Positions 14,978-23,228 of a stretch of DNA of 54,325 bases are shown piece after piece. The stretch covers positions 1 to 54,325 of the forward strand of contig CADBBK010000016.1 of the NCBI GenBank assembly GCA_902792895.1, given 5' to 3'. The notes below the pieces were generated by a model. It saw only the letters and a list, made by a program, of their open reading frames with translations. It was not told the origin of the DNA and did not search any database. How positions within the stretch are numbered: the stretch's first letter is position 1; each line of letters begins with the position of its first letter. A program made the translations under genes and the position numbers. Source of the stretch: an uncultured Bacteroidales bacterium (lineage in GTDB: Bacteria; Bacteroidota; Bacteroidia; Bacteroidales; Muribaculaceae).

Positions 14978-16729
14978 TTACTGCTGTGCGGCAGTGGCTG
15001 CGGCGGCAGCCTCGACCCACTTCTTGACCTCGTCGACGACGGGCACTTTGTAACCCAACTTGTACTTCTTGTTGATGTCCAGCAGGTCCTGGAAAAGTTT
15101 GCCGGGCTTCTCGAGGGCACCCAGGGCGGCCACGGTGAGCAGGCCGGCCTTCTGGATGGGTGCTACCCACTCCTCGGGGATGCCCAGAGCGGTGAAGGCC
15201 TCGACCTTGTCACGGGCGGGCACCTTCTCGGGGCGCATCTGCGGGAACAACAGCACGTCCTGGATGTAGCTGTTTCCGGTCATGAGCATCACCAGACGGT
15301 CGATGCCGATGCCGATACCGCTCGTCGGGGGCATGCCATACTGCAGGGCGCGCAGGAAGTCCTGGTCGATGACCATGGCCTCATCGTCGCCCTTGTCGGC
15401 CAGGCGCATCTGCTCCTTGAAGCGCTCCTCCTGGTCGATGGGGTCGTTGAGCTCGCTGTAGGCGTTGGCCAGTTCCTTGCCGTTGACCATCAGCTCGAAG
15501 CGCTCGGTCAGACCGGGCTTGGAGCGGTGCATCTTGGTCAGCGGGGACATCTCGACGGGATAGTCGATGATGAATGTGGGCTGGATGAACGTGCCCTCGC
15601 AGAACTCGCCGAAGATCTCGTCAATCAGCTTGCCCTTGCCCATGGTGTCGTCAATCTCGAGGTTGAGTTTGTGGCACACCTCGCGAATCTCGTCCTCGGT
15701 CTTACCCTCCAGGTCAAAGCCCGTCTTCTCCTTGATGGCCTCGAGGATGGGCAGACGGCGGTAGGGCGCCATGAAACTGATGACCTGTCCGTCAATCTCG
15801 GTCTCGGGCTTGCCGTTGACAGCGATGCAGATGGTCTCGAGCAGTCGCTCGGTGAACGACATCATCCAGTTGTAGTCCTTGTACTGCACGTACAGCTCCA
15901 TGCAAGTAAACTCGGGGTTGTGGTTGCGGTCCATACCCTCGTTGCGGAAGTTCTTGCCGATTTCGTACACACCCTCGAAGCCGCCCACGATCAGGCGCTT
16001 GAGGTAGAGCTCGGTAGCGATGCGCATGTACATGGGGATGTTCAGCGCATTGAAGTGGGTGATGAACGGGCGGGCGGTAGCACCACCGGCGATGGCTTGC
16101 AGCGTGGGCGTCTCAACCTCGGTGTAGCCGGCATCGTCCAGCACCTGGCGCATAGTCTTCACCACCAGGGCACGCTTGAGGAAGGTCTCCTTGACGCCAG
16201 CGTTGACCACGAGGTCAACATAGCGCTGGCGGTAGCGCAGCTCGGGGTCCTCAAAGGCGTCGTAGGTCACGCCGTCCTTCACCTTGACCACGGGCAGGGG
16301 CTTCAACGACTTGCTCAGCAGCTTGAGCGACTGGGCGTGGACACTGATCTCGCCCGTCTGGGTGCGGAAGACGTAGCCCTCGACACCGACAAAGTCGCCC
16401 ATGTCGAGCAACTTCTTGAACACCGTGTTGTACAGCTCCTTGTCCTCGCCGGGACACAGGTCGTCGCGGCTCACATAGACCTGGATGCGGCCTTTGGAGT
16501 CCTGCAGTTCAAAGAAGGATGCCTTGCCCATGATGCGGCGGTTCATCATGCGTCCGGCGATGCTCACCTGGCGCGGCTCAGCATCGTCGCTGAAGTTGGC
16601 CACGATGTCGTCGCTGTAAGCAGTCACCACATACTCGGCAGCGGGATAAGGGTTGATGCCCATGGCCTTGAGCTGCTCCAAACTATTGCGGCGAAAAATC
16701 TCTTGTTCACTTAATTCCAGTACGTTCAT
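14978..16729 (-). CDS. lysS: lysyl-tRNA synthetase, class II
   Basis: This 583-residue enzyme charges tRNA-Lys. The N-terminal OB-fold anticodon-binding domain spans about 55-150. Class II motif 2 is FRNEGMDRNHNPEF (about residue 255) and motif 3 is GIGIGIDRLVMLMTG (about residue 470). After the catalytic core an extra C-terminal segment of about 75 residues ends in an alanine-rich helix, which is normal for Bacteroidota. The gene is monocistronic: a TACCTTTG element lies 50 bases upstream, a hairpin follows the stop. A cognate tRNA-Lys(CTT) is encoded at 50764. Confidence 0.97.
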   Translation of the reverse strand: MNVLELSEQEIFRRNSLEQLKAMGINPYPAAEYVVTAYSDDIVANFSDDAEPRQVSIAGRMMNRRIMGKASFFELQDSKGRIQVYVSRDDLCPGEDKELYNTVFKKLLDMGDFVGVEGYVFRTQTGEISVHAQSLKLLSKSLKPLPVVKVKDGVTYDAFEDPELRYRQRYVDLVVNAGVKETFLKRALVVKTMRQVLDDAGYTEVETPTLQAIAGGATARPFITHFNALNIPMYMRIATELYLKRLIVGGFEGVYEIGKNFRNEGMDRNHNPEFTCMELYVQYKDYNWMMSFTERLLETICIAVNGKPETEIDGQVISFMAPYRRLPILEAIKEKTGFDLEGKTEDEIREVCHKLNLEIDDTMGKGKLIDEIFGEFCEGTFIQPTFIIDYPVEMSPLTKMHRSKPGLTERFELMVNGKELANAYSELNDPIDQEERFKEQMRLADKGDDEAMVIDQDFLRALQYGMPPTSGIGIGIDRLVMLMTGNSYIQDVLLFPQMRPEKVPARDKVEAFTALGIPEEWVAPIQKAGLLTVAALGALEKPGKLFQDLLDINKKYKLGYKVPVVDEVKKWVEAAAAATAAQQ

Positions 16730-16778
16730 GTGATATCAGTCTATAATTGTTGTTGATGTTGATGAGTTGTTTAAACTG

Positions 16779-16786
16779 CAAAGGTA
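16779..16786 (-). promoter_or_regulatory. lysS -7 element TACCTTTG
   Basis: The minus strand reads TACCTTTG 50 bases before the lysS start; no convincing -33 TTTG at standard spacing. Confidence 0.6.
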
Positions 16787-16917
16787 GTCAAAATTTTTGA
16801 GTTAACGGGTGCCGACACACGGTTTTTTCCCGAGCCACAGCAGGATTGATGCGACAACACAGCGCCCGACAGGCAGATTGATGCCTACCGGTGGGGACCA
16901 TGTAACGGACGACGGGG

Positions 16918-17739
16918 TTAGAAGTCCACCTCGATGTCGCCCTCGAAGGCGATGGTGGCGGGGCCTGTGAGATAGACGTGGCCATCGGTTTCGCGCCACT
17001 CGATGTCGAGCGTGCCGCCGTCCATGATGACACGGCTGCGGCGACCGGACCGGCCTGTGACGGCTGCGGCGACTGCGGTGGCACAAGCGCCTGTGCCACA
17101 GGCCATAGTGATACCGCTACCGCGCTCCCACACGCGCATGCGGATGCCGTCATCACGCACCTGGGCAAACTCTATGTTACAGCGCTCGGGGAAACGGGGA
17201 TGATACTCCAGCATGGCCCCACGTGTGGCGACATCGACGGCATCGATATCATCGACAAAGATGACGTAATGGGGATTACCCATCGAGACGAAGGTGCCCT
17301 CGGGCAGCGCGTCACCTTCGGGCAGGAACAAGTGCAGATCATCGAGCACGGGGGCAAGCATATCGACGGTGACCGCCGTGACGGTGCCATCGTCGGCGAC
17401 ATCGAGGTCCAGCGTCTTGATGCCCGAGGCGGTGAGCAGGCGCAGGCTGGTCTTGTCGGTCAGCGCACGTTCATAGACGTACTTGCCGATGCAGCGGCTG
17501 GCATTGCCGCACATCAGACCCTCGGAGCCGTCAGCGTTGAAGATGCGCATGGTGAAGTCGGCCTCGGGTGACGGCGAGCGGCCGATGAGCACCAGGCCGT
17601 CACTGCCGATGCCCGTGTGGTAACGGCTCCAGACGACGGAGAGCGCCTGGGGGTCAGGAATCGGGTACAATGTCGTGTCCACAAAGATGTAGTCGTTGCC
17701 CACACCGTGCATTTTGATGAAATGGATGGTCTTGTTCAT
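16918..17739 (-). CDS. dapF: diaminopimelate epimerase
   Basis: This 273-residue cytoplasmic enzyme interconverts LL- and meso-diaminopimelate, the last step before meso-DAP feeds MurE and, by decarboxylation, lysine. Both active-site cysteines are present: Cys77 in MCGNASRC and Cys214 in [13 protein letters not shown]. The opening [12 protein letters not shown] and [11 protein letters not shown] also fit. The MurE in this window has the DNPR meso-DAP specificity motif, so the two are consistent. It is divergent from the MalY-type gene with back-to-back promoters in between. Confidence 0.95.
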   Translation of the reverse strand: MNKTIHFIKMHGVGNDYIFVDTTLYPIPDPQALSVVWSRYHTGIGSDGLVLIGRSPSPEADFTMRIFNADGSEGLMCGNASRCIGKYVYERALTDKTSLRLLTASGIKTLDLDVADDGTVTAVTVDMLAPVLDDLHLFLPEGDALPEGTFVSMGNPHYVIFVDDIDAVDVATRGAMLEYHPRFPERCNIEFAQVRDDGIRMRVWERGSGITMACGTGACATAVAAAVTGRSGRRSRVIMDGGTLDIEWRETDGHVYLTGPATIAFEGDIEVDF

Positions 17740-17849
17740 CTCGTATTATCATTTAAGTTGACAGTAGTTGGTCCAGACCTTGCAACAGAATGGCGGTTTA
17801 TGTAACTGATGGGCCAACTTCTATATTGTTCCTAATTATTTAAGGTCCA

Positions 17850-17857
17850 CAAAAGTA
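17850..17857 (-). promoter_or_regulatory. dapF -7 element TACTTTTG
   Basis: The minus strand reads TACTTTTG, giving a leader of about 105 bases before dapF at 17739. It lies only 22 bases from the plus-strand element for the MalY-type gene, so the two polymerase sites overlap. Confidence 0.5.
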
Positions 17858-17879
17858 GTCATTATTCGTGAAAATGCCT

Positions 17880-17887
17880 TATCTTTG
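17880..17887 (+). promoter_or_regulatory. -7 element TATCTTTG for MalY/PatB gene
   Basis: TATCTTTG stands 48 bases before the ATG at 17936. The element overlaps any upstream start codon choice, which supports ATG 17936 as the real start. Confidence 0.65.
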
Positions 17888-17935
17888 CCGGCGAAAATTA
17901 TAAACGTGGTAAACCACCTTAAGTCTTTTACGACA

Positions 17936-19120
17936 ATGGCAAAATATGACTTTGATCAATGCATTGACCGCCATGGCACGCAATGCAAGAAAATAGAGGT
18001 ACTCAAGCAAGACTACGGCCGCGACGACCTGCTGCCGCTGTGGATTGCCGACATGGATTTCGCCGTATGCCCCGAGATTACCGAGGCACTGGTGCATCGC
18101 TTTGCCGACCACCCGATCTACGGCTACACCTGCCTGTATGACGAGTACTGGCAGTCGATCATCGACTGGCAGCGCGAGCGCAACGGCTTCGTGTTCACCC
18201 GCGAGGAGGTGACCTTTGTGGCAGGCATCGTCACTGGTTTCGGACTGGCGGTGAATTTCTTCACCAAGCCGGGCGACAAAATCGTCATCCAGCAGCCCGT
18301 GTATTACCCCTTCAAGGACGTGATCGAGGGTAACGGCCGCATCGCCATCAACAACGAGCTGATTCCCACCCCGGACAACTATGCCCGCATGAACCTCGAG
18401 GAGCTGGAGAGCATCTTCGAAAAGGAAAAGCCGCGCATGATGGTCGTGTGCAATCCCCACAATCCCATCGGCATCGCATGGGAGCCCGAGGTGCTGCGCC
18501 AGGTGGCCCACATGGCCTACAAGCACAACGTGCTCATCTTCTCGGACGAGATCTTCGGCGACCTGATGCTCTACGGCCACAAGCACACCCCGATGGCTAC
18601 GGTCAGCGACGAGGCAGCGGCTATCACCGTGACCTGCGGCGCCCCCAGCAAGACGTTCAACATCGCCGGCCTGAAGAGTTCATGGTGCGTCGTGAAGAAT
18701 CCCGAACTGCGCGAGCCGTTCTTCAAGTGGATTGAACTTAACGAGCTGTGCAACGCCAACTTCACGTCGATTATCGCCGCCGAGGCTGCTTACCGCAACG
18801 GCAAGCAGTGGCTCGAGGAGTGCCTGCACTACATCGAGGGCAACGTGGACTATGTGGAGCAGTACTGCCGTGAGCACATCCCCGGCATCGTGGCCATCAA
18901 GCCGCAGGCCGGATTCCTGGTGTGGCTCGACTGCCGAGGCCTGGGAATCACCCACGAGCAGGTGGTGGACCTGTTCCGCAACCGGGCAGGTCTGGCGATG
19001 AACGAGGGCACGATGTTCGGCGCTGCCGGCGATTGCCACATGCGCTTCAACATGGGCAGCCCGCGCAGCGTCATCGAGCAGGCCATGCACAAGCTCGAGG
19101 CCGCAGTCGCCGCCCTGTAA
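17936..19120 (+). CDS. MalY/PatB-type PLP-dependent C-S lyase (cystathionine beta-lyase-like), copy 1
   Basis: I choose ATG 17936 (394 residues), since a longer frame from 17885 would begin inside the promoter. The fold-type I aminotransferase core is clear: PLWIADMDF near the start, HPIYGYT, CNPHNPIGIAW (about 172-182), FSDEIFGDL (about 202-210) and the PLP lysine in GAPSKTFNIAG (Lys239). Family members cleave cystathionine or cysteine-type C-S bonds to give homocysteine or sulfide plus pyruvate and ammonia; some act as regulators or aminotransferases. A second copy of about equal length lies at 49344-50531. It is divergent from dapF, but MalY-type features argue against its being the DapL aminotransferase. 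Confidence 0.85.
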   Translation: MAKYDFDQCIDRHGTQCKKIEVLKQDYGRDDLLPLWIADMDFAVCPEITEALVHRFADHPIYGYTCLYDEYWQSIIDWQRERNGFVFTREEVTFVAGIVTGFGLAVNFFTKPGDKIVIQQPVYYPFKDVIEGNGRIAINNELIPTPDNYARMNLEELESIFEKEKPRMMVVCNPHNPIGIAWEPEVLRQVAHMAYKHNVLIFSDEIFGDLMLYGHKHTPMATVSDEAAAITVTCGAPSKTFNIAGLKSSWCVVKNPELREPFFKWIELNELCNANFTSIIAAEAAYRNGKQWLEECLHYIEGNVDYVEQYCREHIPGIVAIKPQAGFLVWLDCRGLGITHEQVVDLFRNRAGLAMNEGTMFGAAGDCHMRFNMGSPRSVIEQAMHKLEAAVAAL

Positions 19121-19165
19121 ACCACATTATAATATAATTATAGTGTAATCTATCAGAGGTCTGTA

Positions 19166-19187
19166 GAGACGCAAAATCTTGCGTCTC
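19166..19187. terminator. GAGACGCAA hairpin between convergent genes
   Basis: GAGACGCAA (19166-19174) and TTGCGTCTC (19179-19187) form a perfect 9-bp stem with a 4-base loop. It lies between two converging genes and may end both transcripts, though no U tract follows. The stem resembles a dispersed palindromic repeat seen in many bacterial genomes. A second AT-rich inverted repeat (CATTATAAT/ATTATAGTG) stands just upstream, near 19125-19145. Confidence 0.55.
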
Positions 19188-19241
19188 CACTCAGAAAAAA
19201 TCAAAACAAAAGGCTAGACTGTAATGCGTCGGATTCGGTGA

Positions 19242-20258
19242 TTATTGCTGAATCCGGCGCTTATAGGATTTACCCACCATCCAGGGAAGATAGCGCTCAA
19301 CGAGCAGGGCCAGCGGATAGAGGACGGCCATCACAACGAGGGCAATCACGACCTTGAGCAGGATATTGTCATCAAAGATGTCGGGCCCCATCAAGCGGGA
19401 GGCAACAATCTTGATGACCCCGATGAGGTAGTTCTGCAAGGCCAGATAAGTGATACCGGTGATAGCGACCACCTGGGCGACGCGGCTCGTGCCACAGTGC
19501 GATTCCAGCCACTTGCAGACGGCCGTGTACAGGGGCAAAACCAAGATGACGGCCTCTGGGGCAAGGACATAGGCCACGCCACGGTCGATGTTGAGCGGGG
19601 CAACGATGAGGAACCCGAGGCCCAATGCCGCCAGCAGGAGCCACAGCAGCGAACGCGCGGGTGTAGAGAAAGAGAATTTGTCCACCAGCGGCCTGCAACA
19701 GTTGCCCACGGCGTAGATGGGCATGTAGAGGAAGGCTTTGTCAAGGTTCCAATAGCGGAACCACGGCAGGTCGGGCATGATGAGCAACGAGAGGCTCAGC
19801 AGCAATGCGACCACAAGCGGCCAATAGCCTGCCAGCAAGCGCTTGATGGGATAATAGATGACCTGCATGGTGAACAGGGCCGCGATGAACCAGAAGGGGC
19901 CCAAGACGACATCAGGAGTGCCCTGGAAGAATTGCCACAGGGGCGTGAGCACGTCGATGGCCTGCTCCTCGGGGCCAGCCATGCGTCGTCCCACGACGAG
20001 CCACAGGGCATAGAACGCGATAAAGAAAGTGGTGTAAGGCACCAGCAGCTGGCGGGCCCGATGCCGCAGGAAAGACAGGAACCCCTGCTGCTTGGCGATG
20101 TTGAACAGGTAGCCCGCAGCAAAGAAGAACACCGGCGCCCCCATGTTGAACAGAGCCGCCTCGTGGGCAGTATCATAGCGCGGAGGCGTGTGATAAACCA
20201 CCACGAGCGTCATCGCGATGAACTTGATGTAATCGAGCCAAGCCTGTCGTTTCATCAC
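19242..20258 (-). CDS. acyltransferase-3 family membrane protein
   Basis: This 338-residue protein has about ten membrane helices and the family opening LDYIKFIAMTLVVVYHTPP, with the conserved HTPP-type histidine, followed by GAPVFFFAAGYLF and LGPFWFIAALF. Members O-acetylate surface sugars, peptidoglycan or exopolysaccharide using cytoplasmic acyl-CoA. The start is MM at 20258/20255. It is flanked by hairpins on both sides and lies apart from other polysaccharide genes, so its substrate is not indicated. Confidence 0.85.
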   Translation of the reverse strand: MMKRQAWLDYIKFIAMTLVVVYHTPPRYDTAHEAALFNMGAPVFFFAAGYLFNIAKQQGFLSFLRHRARQLLVPYTTFFIAFYALWLVVGRRMAGPEEQAIDVLTPLWQFFQGTPDVVLGPFWFIAALFTMQVIYYPIKRLLAGYWPLVVALLLSLSLLIMPDLPWFRYWNLDKAFLYMPIYAVGNCCRPLVDKFSFSTPARSLLWLLLAALGLGFLIVAPLNIDRGVAYVLAPEAVILVLPLYTAVCKWLESHCGTSRVAQVVAITGITYLALQNYLIGVIKIVASRLMGPDIFDDNILLKVVIALVVMAVLYPLALLVERYLPWMVGKSYKRRIQQ

Positions 20259-20279
20259 TCCTTAATTATATAAAAACAC

Positions 20280-20342
20280 GGATTACGCGAATTATTCTAA
20301 TTGCATGATTGCAGCAGAATTAGTATGATTCGCGTAATCCGT
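20280..20342 (-). terminator. serS terminator, long imperfect palindrome
   Basis: CGGATTACGCGAAT (20280-20293) pairs perfectly with ATTCGCGTAATCCG (20329-20342), and the stem extends inward to about 23 pairs with two mismatches. On the minus strand it is followed by TGTTTTTATA, a good U tract directly after serS. The same GGATTACGCGAAT core is of the dispersed palindrome type. Confidence 0.75.
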
Positions 20343-20355
20343 AGTCTAAACTTTG

Positions 20356-21627
20356 TCAATCGATGATGTCAAAGCCCGTGTAGCGCTGCAGCGCGGCGGG
20401 GATGCGGATACCCTCGGGCGTCTGGTTGTTCTCGAGCAGTGCAGCGACGATGCGCGGCAATGCGAGCGCCGAGCCGTTGAGCGTGTGACACAGGTGGGTC
20501 TTCTTGTCGTCACCACGATAGCGGCACTTGAGGCGGTTGGCCTGATAGGTCTCGAAGTTGGAGACACTGCTCACCTCGAGCCAGCGCTCCTGGGCTGCCG
20601 ACCACACCTCGAAGTCAAAGGTGATGGCGCTGGTGAAACTCATGTCACCACCGCACAGGCGCAGGATGTGCCACGGCAGTTCCAGTTTCTCGAGCAGTCC
20701 CTGCACATGGTCCTTCATCTCCTCGAGAGCAGCATAGGAATCCTCGGGGCGCTCGATGCGAACGATTTCCACCTTGTCAAACTGATGCAGGCGGTTCAGG
20801 CCTCGCACGTCCTTACCATAGGAGCCTGCCTCACGGCGGAAGCACGCCGAGAAGGCGCAGTTCTTCTTGGGCAGTTCCTCCTGCGGGATGATGACATCGC
20901 GGTACAGGTTGGTCACGGGCACCTCGGCAGTGGGAATCAGGTAGAAATTGTCCACCTGGCAGTGGTACATCTGGCCCTCCTTGTCGGGCAGCTGTCCGGT
21001 ACCCAATCCCGAAGCCTCGTTGACCACAAAGGGCGGCTCAATCTCGACATAGCCAGCCTTGCCGGCCTCGTCGAGGAAGAACTGGATCAACGCACGCTGC
21101 AGGCGCGCGCCCTTGCCTATATACACGGGGAATCCAGCACCCGTAATCTTGACACCCAGGTCAAAATCGATGAGGTTGTACTTCTTGGCCAGGTCCCAAT
21201 GGGGCAGAGCGTCGGCGGGCAGTTCAGGCATCTTGCCACCAGTCTTCTCGACCACGTTGTCCGCAGCAGTACGGCCCTCGGGCACGCCACTGTAGGGGAC
21301 ATTGGGGACGTTGAGCAGAATCTGCTTGATTTCCTCCTGGGCGGCGTTGAGACTGTCATCAATCTCCTTGTTAGCCGTCTTGAGCGAAGCCACCTGGGCC
21401 TTGACATTCTCGGCCTCGTCACGGTTGCCCTGTTTCATGAGGGCACCAATCTGTGCGGCCATTTTATTAAGTGTGGCGGCATTGTCGTCACGCTGTTTCT
21501 GCAGTGCACGGCGCTGCTTGTCCAGTTCCACGATGCGCATGATGGGCTCGCGTGCGTCAAACTGCTTGACGGCAAGGCGGCGAATCACTTCCTCGGGATC
21601 CTGGTTGATGAGTTGTAATGTCAGCAT
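20356..21627 (-). CDS. serS: seryl-tRNA synthetase
   Basis: This 423-residue class II synthetase has the N-terminal tRNA-binding coiled coil (about 30-105, charged heptads) and the catalytic core: motif 2 in SACFRREAGSYGKDVRGL and motif 3 near GSALALPRIVAALLEN. It is of normal length. The gene ends before a strong hairpin and lies upstream of the acyltransferase in the same direction but is probably separately terminated. Confidence 0.97.
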   Translation of the reverse strand: MLTLQLINQDPEEVIRRLAVKQFDAREPIMRIVELDKQRRALQKQRDDNAATLNKMAAQIGALMKQGNRDEAENVKAQVASLKTANKEIDDSLNAAQEEIKQILLNVPNVPYSGVPEGRTAADNVVEKTGGKMPELPADALPHWDLAKKYNLIDFDLGVKITGAGFPVYIGKGARLQRALIQFFLDEAGKAGYVEIEPPFVVNEASGLGTGQLPDKEGQMYHCQVDNFYLIPTAEVPVTNLYRDVIIPQEELPKKNCAFSACFRREAGSYGKDVRGLNRLHQFDKVEIVRIERPEDSYAALEEMKDHVQGLLEKLELPWHILRLCGGDMSFTSAITFDFEVWSAAQERWLEVSSVSNFETYQANRLKCRYRGDDKKTHLCHTLNGSALALPRIVAALLENNQTPEGIRIPAALQRYTGFDIID

Positions 21628-21688
21628 GATTATATTTCAGTACTTAGTTTCCTTATTTTTTAGGGTTGAATCGGTTGGCTCAGTTGTC

Positions 21689-21726
21689 GGCCACTTGACA
21701 GCCCATGTCGATGGGCTGTCAGGGCC
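21689..21726 (-). terminator. hairpin after ftsZ, end of dcw operon
   Basis: TGACAGCCCAT (21696-21706) pairs with ATGGGCTGTCA (21711-21721) around a GTCG loop, with outer GGCC pairs adding to the stem. It follows ftsZ by about 35 bases and would close the dcw transcript, although no clear U tract follows. Confidence 0.65.
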
Positions 21727-21759
21727 TCCTTGATGCCTTAATTGAACTGTTCTATATGC

Positions 21760-23172
21760 TTAGAACGAAGATTCGCCGAAGTCAATCGTCGGGGAATCGC
21801 CTCCATTGCTACCGCGCTTGGGCGACTTGGGCACCTCGACGGGCTTCTCCTGGGCGACGGCCTGCTGGCGCTCCTTGATGAGGTTGCGGAAGTCGGACTT
21901 GCGCTTGTAGGTCGGCGTCTTCTCGATCATATCGATGACGTCGTCATCGTCCATCTCATCGGGCGTGAGCACGATATAGCGGGCGCGGTTCTGAGCCAAA
22001 GTCTGCTTGACGACTGCATCCTCGCCATACTCCTTCATGATGCGGTCGGTGTCGGTAGCGGGATTCTTTGCAACCACGGGCTCACGACGTACCGAAACAC
22101 TCTGTACCGAAGCCTCGGTATCGAGCGAAATGTTGAAGCCGGCAGCCAGGACGGTAATCTTGACCTGACCATCCTCGAGGGTGCGGTCATGAGCGGTACC
22201 CCAGATCACATCCACATCGGGGTCGAAGTTGGCCATGAAGTCCTGAATCTCGGTCGTCTCGCCCATGCGCAGCGGCGACTCGCTGTCGGGGTTGAAATAG
22301 ACATTCATCAGGATCTTGCGCGAGCCATAGACGTCACGGTTCTTGAGCAGCGGCGACTCCAGGGCATCCTCGATGGCCTTGGTCACGCGATGCTCACCCA
22401 TGCCGTAACCCGAACTGATGATGGCAGCGCCACCATTGCGCAGCGTCGTGTTCACATCGTTGAAGTCGAGGTTGATAACACCCTTGACCGTAATCAGGTC
22501 ACTGATGCTGCGGGCAGCAGTGGTCAGCGTGTCGTCGGCCTTGCCGAAAGCGTTGGTGAAATCCAGATCGCTGTAAATCTCGGTCAGGCGCTGGTTGTTG
22601 ATGATGAGCAGGGCATCTACATACTTACCCATCTCATCGGCTCCGGCGAGCGCCTTGAGAATCTTCTTGGGTCCCTCAAACAGGAAGGGGATGGTCACGA
22701 TACCGATGGTGAGCACGCCCTTCTCGTGGGCGATGCGTGCCACTACAGGCGCTGCACCCGTACCCGTACCACCACCCATACCGGCGGTGATGAACACCAT
22801 CTTGGTGGCGTCGTCAAAGAGTGCCGCGATTTCGCTCTCGCTCTCCTCGGCGGCGCGCTTGGCGGTTTCGGGGATGTTACCAGCACCCAGTCCGTGGGTG
22901 GTGTTCGGACCCAGCAACACGCGGTTGGGCACCGGCGACTCCATGAGCTGCTGACGGTCGGTATTGAGCACGACAAACGATACGCCCTCAATGTTCTGCA
23001 TATACATGTGGTTGATGGCATTGTTACCACCGCCACCCACACCCATCACCTTGATGATGGTGGGCATTCTCTCCTTGTCCTGGAATCCAGAGTCCTTGTC
23101 CAGAGTGGACATGATGTCTTGGCCTTGCTTGCGAGAGTCCTCGGTAGTTCCATCAAATAAATCTTTCGCCAT
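21760..23172 (-). CDS. ftsZ: cell-division GTPase FtsZ
   Basis: This 470-residue tubulin homologue forms the Z-ring. A 38-residue N-terminal extension precedes the GTPase core; the tubulin signature GGGTGTG is at residues 133-139 with ITAGM just before it, and NTDRQQL and INLDFNDV elements are clear. The C-terminal linker is Pro/Lys-rich and ends PTIDFGESSF, unlike the IPxF-type tail of proteobacterial FtsZ; divergent tails are usual in Bacteroidota. It is the last gene of the dcw operon. Confidence 0.97.
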   Translation of the reverse strand: MAKDLFDGTTEDSRKQGQDIMSTLDKDSGFQDKERMPTIIKVMGVGGGGNNAINHMYMQNIEGVSFVVLNTDRQQLMESPVPNRVLLGPNTTHGLGAGNIPETAKRAAEESESEIAALFDDATKMVFITAGMGGGTGTGAAPVVARIAHEKGVLTIGIVTIPFLFEGPKKILKALAGADEMGKYVDALLIINNQRLTEIYSDLDFTNAFGKADDTLTTAARSISDLITVKGVINLDFNDVNTTLRNGGAAIISSGYGMGEHRVTKAIEDALESPLLKNRDVYGSRKILMNVYFNPDSESPLRMGETTEIQDFMANFDPDVDVIWGTAHDRTLEDGQVKITVLAAGFNISLDTEASVQSVSVRREPVVAKNPATDTDRIMKEYGEDAVVKQTLAQNRARYIVLTPDEMDDDDVIDMIEKTPTYKRKSDFRNLIKERQQAVAQEKPVEVPKSPKRGSNGGDSPTIDFGESSF

Positions 23173-23228
23173 AATCTATATTGGTTTTGTTTGTTTAATG
23201 TCGGTGAATGAATTCGTTGCAATCCGGT

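Noticed and set aside
17936-19120. Reading this aminotransferase as LL-diaminopimelate aminotransferase because it is next to dapF
   Set aside because: Its motifs are of MalY/PatB type and it is transcribed divergently.
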